Origin: Flavobacteriales bacterium UBA5692
GTDB lineage: Bacteria; Bacteroidota; Bacteroidia; Flavobacteriales_D; Sanyastnellaceae
NCBI GenBank assembly: GCA_002420235.1
Contig: DIHQ01000137.1
Span: 1 to 7,598 of the forward strand
Direction of reading: 5' to 3'
Length of the DNA stretch: 7,598 nt
The position numbers and the translations under genes are program-made. The notes beneath the pieces were generated by a model that did no database searches, was not told the DNA's origin, and saw only the letters and a program-made list of their open reading frames with translations. Position 1 is the stretch's first letter. Each line of letters opens with the position of its first letter. Below are positions 5,283 through 7,598 of this stretch, one piece after another.

Positions 5283-7598
5283 CAGCGAATTAACAAAATG
5301 TGGCCTTGTAAAGTTTTAATTGCATGGGCATCATCGCGCAAAACAGCGTTGTATAAGTACAAGCCGTCAGGGGCAAAATAGTCGCCATTTCTTACGTCTC
5401 CCAACCAATATTCTTCAGGGTCTTCTGAAGCGAAGACCAGTTCGCCCCACCGGTCATAGATTTGCAATTCAAAATGTGTTACAGAACTACTGGTGTGCAT
5501 GCGCCAGCTGTCGTTTTGGCCGTCGTTATCCGGAGTAAATGCGTTGGGTGCAAAAGCATTTAATCCCTCGGCCAGTTCGATTGGGGCACAATTTAAAGAC
5601 GAGCATCCAACGCTGTCTACTACCTCCAGGCAAAGTTGGAATGCATCCAATCCAATTTCTGGAATTGATATAGACTGGTGGGCGCCAAGTCCGACGAATT
5701 CCTCTCCTACGTTCCACATGTAGGAGTTCGTTAAAATGGAGTCAGATACCCAAGCTTCTATGTGGGTATCGAAGATGGAAGCTTGTGCTGGTGATAAGTT
5801 GAACTCCGACGAAGGAGGGATACTTAGGCAGAGCAAATCAGGGGCTTCTGATGTATTGGTGCATCCGTTGTTATCCAACACGGAATGGCTTAGCAAGTAA
5901 CAGCCAGGGTTTTCGATTATAAAAATGTTGTCCTCACAGGCCACCGAGCCTTCAATTCCACCGGTATTGAACATCCACTCGCAGTCAATAATGCTAGGAA
6001 TAGCCGATCCGGTGCACTCGATTACCGCAGGAACGCATCCACCAGTGGGGGTGTAGGTGAAGTCCGCCTCAGGCAATGCATGAACGAGTATATTGGATTC
6101 TGATAAACTCCCACATGTCCCGGGTATGGTGTAGGAAATTGCGTGCATCCCAACACCGGCTACTTCAGGATTAAACTGCCCATCAGCAGAAATACAATTG
6201 TTGCATGTCGCTAACCATTCGCCCCCGGGAACCTCAGCCTCAGCCAATTCCGAGCCTTGGTTTAAGCAGAGCTCTGAAATCAACATAAAAGAACTGCTGA
6301 TATTGGGCGTTACCGTGAAGGTTGCTGCACCGGTTGCAGGACACATGCCATCAATGGTATAGGTCAAGTCCCATGATCCCGACCCTGCGGATTGTGTGTC
6401 GAACACGCCTTCAGCAGTGCAACAATTAGCACATTCGGCTGTCCAAATTCCGCCGTTTGTGATGGGCACCATAATTACTTCGCCTGTGCCCTCGCAGAAA
6501 CTCTGGTTTTCAATACCCGCGTCGGGTACGCTACCAATTTCAACCTCCACCGTAGTTGTCTGTGCACATGGATTATTTGAGGTGTATGTGATGCTTACAA
6601 AACCCGGAGAAGCAGCTGAAGGTATAATCTGACCCGATGACGATAGGCAGTTCGTACAACTTGCTGTCCAGGAACCACTATAAATGTCGGCCGCTGAAAG
6701 TGCAATCGCATCCGAATCGTTGCAAATGAAATCCGGTGCGGCGACTTCTACTGGAGCGGCTGAGCTGAGGTTGACTTCTACCTCGGCGGGTAGCATCGGG
6801 CACCCGCTGCTAAATCCGTTCAGGATGAAAGTCCCCGCATGTGTGGAATCGGTGTTCTCTATATAAATCTGTTCAGTCGAAAACGTTTCACCATTTGGCA
6901 AAGTCCATTCCCAGACGGCGTCAGCGAGGTTTTCTGCAGGTTCCAATATCAAACTGTTCCCTTCACAGAGTTCAATGGGCGCTGTGTCCAATGGGATTTG
7001 AACCGTTTCTTGCACTAAGATTTCAAAAAACGTGGGTTCAGAAAGACAGGATTCATTCTCTACTACAAGCGCATACTCCCCAGAATCGGAAGCATTAGCA
7101 TCAGAAAACGTTGCTGTGCTGTCACCCGAAAAAATGGGTGCTCCAGCTGCATCTATCCAAAACCAATTGTCCGCAGCTGTCAATGATGTAATAGACCAGT
7201 CGTCACCTTCGCAAATTGCGTCGATTGGTGCAATATCAGGAACCGGAGGTTGCGGAGTAACAAAGAGCTCAAGTGTATCAGGAAGGATTACACATTCACC
7301 GGCCATCCCTGAGACCACGTATAAACCAGCATCAGATGTAGTTAAAGGGCCTATGTTGACTTCAGTACCTTCAGCTTCAAAGCCGTTGGGACCTACCCAT
7401 TCATAGGTAGCATCCATTATCGGAGAGGCGAATAATTCAGCAGTTTCGCCTGAACACAACTCATTATCGGATGCAAAAGTCGAATGCTCATATTTGGCAA
7501 AGTCACTGAAGTATCCGTAACGGGTTCCCGATGATGCACCGCCGTTTATGATACCTACATGAAATTTGGCAGTTCCATTAATCAAACGTGACGGACCT
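5282..7598 (-). CDS. Multidomain Ig-like/PKD-like surface protein with gliding-motility-type (CHU_C, T9SS type B) C-terminus, N-terminus outside window
   Basis: The frame is open to the right edge, so at least 771 residues are seen and the true start lies beyond 7598. In order, numbering from the Leu codon at 7585: three Ig-like domains (about 36-110, 115-192, 195-272) with paired Cys, a central Trp and a D-x-G-x-Y/F type turn; three modules of about 75 residues carrying W-x-A-x-C-x-N-C (282-350, 353-427, 431-503); two PKD-like domains (about 505-590 and 592-671, the first with NNGC); and CHU_C at 676-767 (PNAFTPDNDGQND, IYDRWGELVF, PDGLYLYN, GHILLIR). CHU_C is the gliding motility-associated C-terminal domain, a T9SS type B signal, so the protein is exported and probably surface-attached as an adhesin or matrix protein. 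No enzyme domain is visible. Its TGA overlaps the propeller gene ATG by one base (TGATG), so the two form an operon with this gene first. Confidence 0.88.
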   Translation of the reverse strand, partial: GPSRLINGTAKFHVGIINGGASSGTRYGYFSDFAKYEHSTFASDNELCSGETAELFASPIMDATYEWVGPNGFEAEGTEVNIGPLTTSDAGLYVVSGMAGECVILPDTLELFVTPQPPVPDIAPIDAICEGDDWSITSLTAADNWFWIDAAGAPIFSGDSTATFSDANASDSGEYALVVENESCLSEPTFFEILVQETVQIPLDTAPIELCEGNSLILEPAENLADAVWEWTLPNGETFSTEQIYIENTDSTHAGTFILNGFSSGCPMLPAEVEVNLSSAAPVEVAAPDFICNDSDAIALSAADIYSGSWTASCTNCLSSSGQIIPSAASPGFVSITYTSNNPCAQTTTVEVEIGSVPDAGIENQSFCEGTGEVIMVPITNGGIWTAECANCCTAEGVFDTQSAGSGSWDLTYTIDGMCPATGAATFTVTPNISSSFMLISELCLNQGSELAEAEVPGGEWLATCNNCISADGQFNPEVAGVGMHAISYTIPGTCGSLSESNILVHALPEADFTYTPTGGCVPAVIECTGSAIPSIIDCEWMFNTGGIEGSVACEDNIFIIENPGCYLLSHSVLDNNGCTNTSEAPDLLCLSIPPSSEFNLSPAQASIFDTHIEAWVSDSILTNSYMWNVGEEFVGLGAHQSISIPEIGLDAFQLCLEVVDSVGCSSLNCAPIELAEGLNAFAPNAFTPDNDGQNDSWRMHTSSSVTHFELQIYDRWGELVFASEDPEEYWLGDVRNGDYFAPDGLYLYNAVLRDDAHAIKTLQGHILLIR
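6077..6742 (-). repeat. Three tandem W-x-A-x-C-x-N-C modules in the surface protein
   Basis: Three units of about 70-75 residues share a core of G-x-W-x-A-x-C-x-N-C, then a G-x-F/I-x-P/T step, a small Gly/Ala-rich turn, an I/L-x-Y-T strand and a later Cys. The cores lie at 306-313 (WTASCTNC), 381-388 (WTAECANC, followed by an extra Cys) and 457-464 (WLATCNNC). The strand pattern ends SITYT, DLTYT and AISYT. The module is consistent with an extracellular beta-sandwich with a C-x-N-C disulfide loop. I recognise similar stretches as common in Bacteroidota exported proteins but cannot give a certain family name. Confidence 0.7.
6770..7480 (-). repeat. Three tandem Ig-like domains in the surface protein
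   Basis: Each unit of about 75-78 residues begins near a C-x-G/E start (C44, C125, C207), has a central aromatic W (W63, W141/W143, W225/W227), a D/H-A/S-G-x-Y/F turn (85-89, 167-171, 249-253) and a second Cys (C98, C180, C262). This is the Ig fold signature of extracellular Bacteroidota proteins. The two Cys per unit probably form an intradomain disulfide. The copies have diverged strongly at protein level, so this is an old duplication rather than a recent one. Confidence 0.7.

Noticed and set aside
6077..6742. CxxC pairs as a zinc ribbon
   Set aside because: Each module has one such pair on an extracellular beta-rich domain, without a second pair at ribbon spacing; a disulfide is more likely.
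7032..7406. Plus-strand open frame of 124 codons
   Set aside because: It lies entirely antisense to the Ig-like region, is low-complexity Ser/Ala/Pro-rich, and has no recognisable domain; it is a shadow of the real gene.
7583..7585. Possible TTG start codon for the surface protein at 7585
   Set aside because: The frame continues open through the window edge (RSPG-type residues upstream without stop), no signal peptide follows the TTG, and CHU_C proteins must be exported, so the real start lies beyond the window.
1..7598. CRISPR arrays, tRNA or rRNA genes, insertion sequences, toxin-antitoxin or phage genes
   Set aside because: No regularly spaced identical repeats, cloverleaf sequences, transposase motifs or small paired ORFs were seen; nearly all bases are explained by five coding regions.

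Overview
This window most likely comes from the chromosome of a member of the Bacteroidota, probably a Flavobacteriia-like marine or environmental bacterium. Three of the four complete or near-complete genes encode large exported proteins ending in the C-terminal sorting domains of the type IX secretion system (T9SS), which is restricted to this phylum. The domains are two type A ('Por secretion tail') and one gliding-motility/CHU_C type B. The fourth is a lipoprotein related to Elizabethkingia PNGase F. Starts lack clear Shine-Dalgarno sequences, as is usual in the phylum.

Layout, left to right. (1) Positions 1-68, minus: the first 22 codons of a monomeric NADP-dependent isocitrate dehydrogenase, running off the left edge; this is the only housekeeping gene. 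(2) Positions 69-160: its leader region, with a perfect 6-bp inverted repeat. (3) Positions 161-1357, minus: a PNGase F-like lipoprotein, predicted to remove N-glycans from glycoproteins. (4) Positions 1358-1414: a 57-bp divergent promoter region. (5) Positions 1415-2713, plus: a secreted alpha/beta hydrolase with a complete Ser-Asp-His set and a T9SS tail. (6) A 4-bp gap, then a convergent gene at 2718-5282, minus: an 854-residue Asp-box (BNR) beta-propeller protein with a T9SS tail. (7) Positions 5282-7598, minus: a multidomain Ig-like/PKD-like adhesin-type protein ending in CHU_C and open at the right edge. Its stop overlaps the start of the propeller gene (TGATG).

How the genes fit together: the right half is a two-gene unit in which an extracellular modular protein is translated just ahead of a propeller protein, so the two may be made together on the cell surface. 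The left half is a divergent pair of exported hydrolases, one for glycan-asparagine linkages and one an esterase or lipase of unknown substrate, that could share regulation. The overall picture is a surface and secretome region for handling external polymers or glycoproteins and for adhesion.

I see no RNA genes, CRISPR array, insertion sequence, phage or defence genes. The parts most worth a second look are the active-site variation in the PNGase F homologue, the three W-x-A-x-C-x-N-C repeats in the adhesin, and the tight coupling of adhesin and propeller genes.
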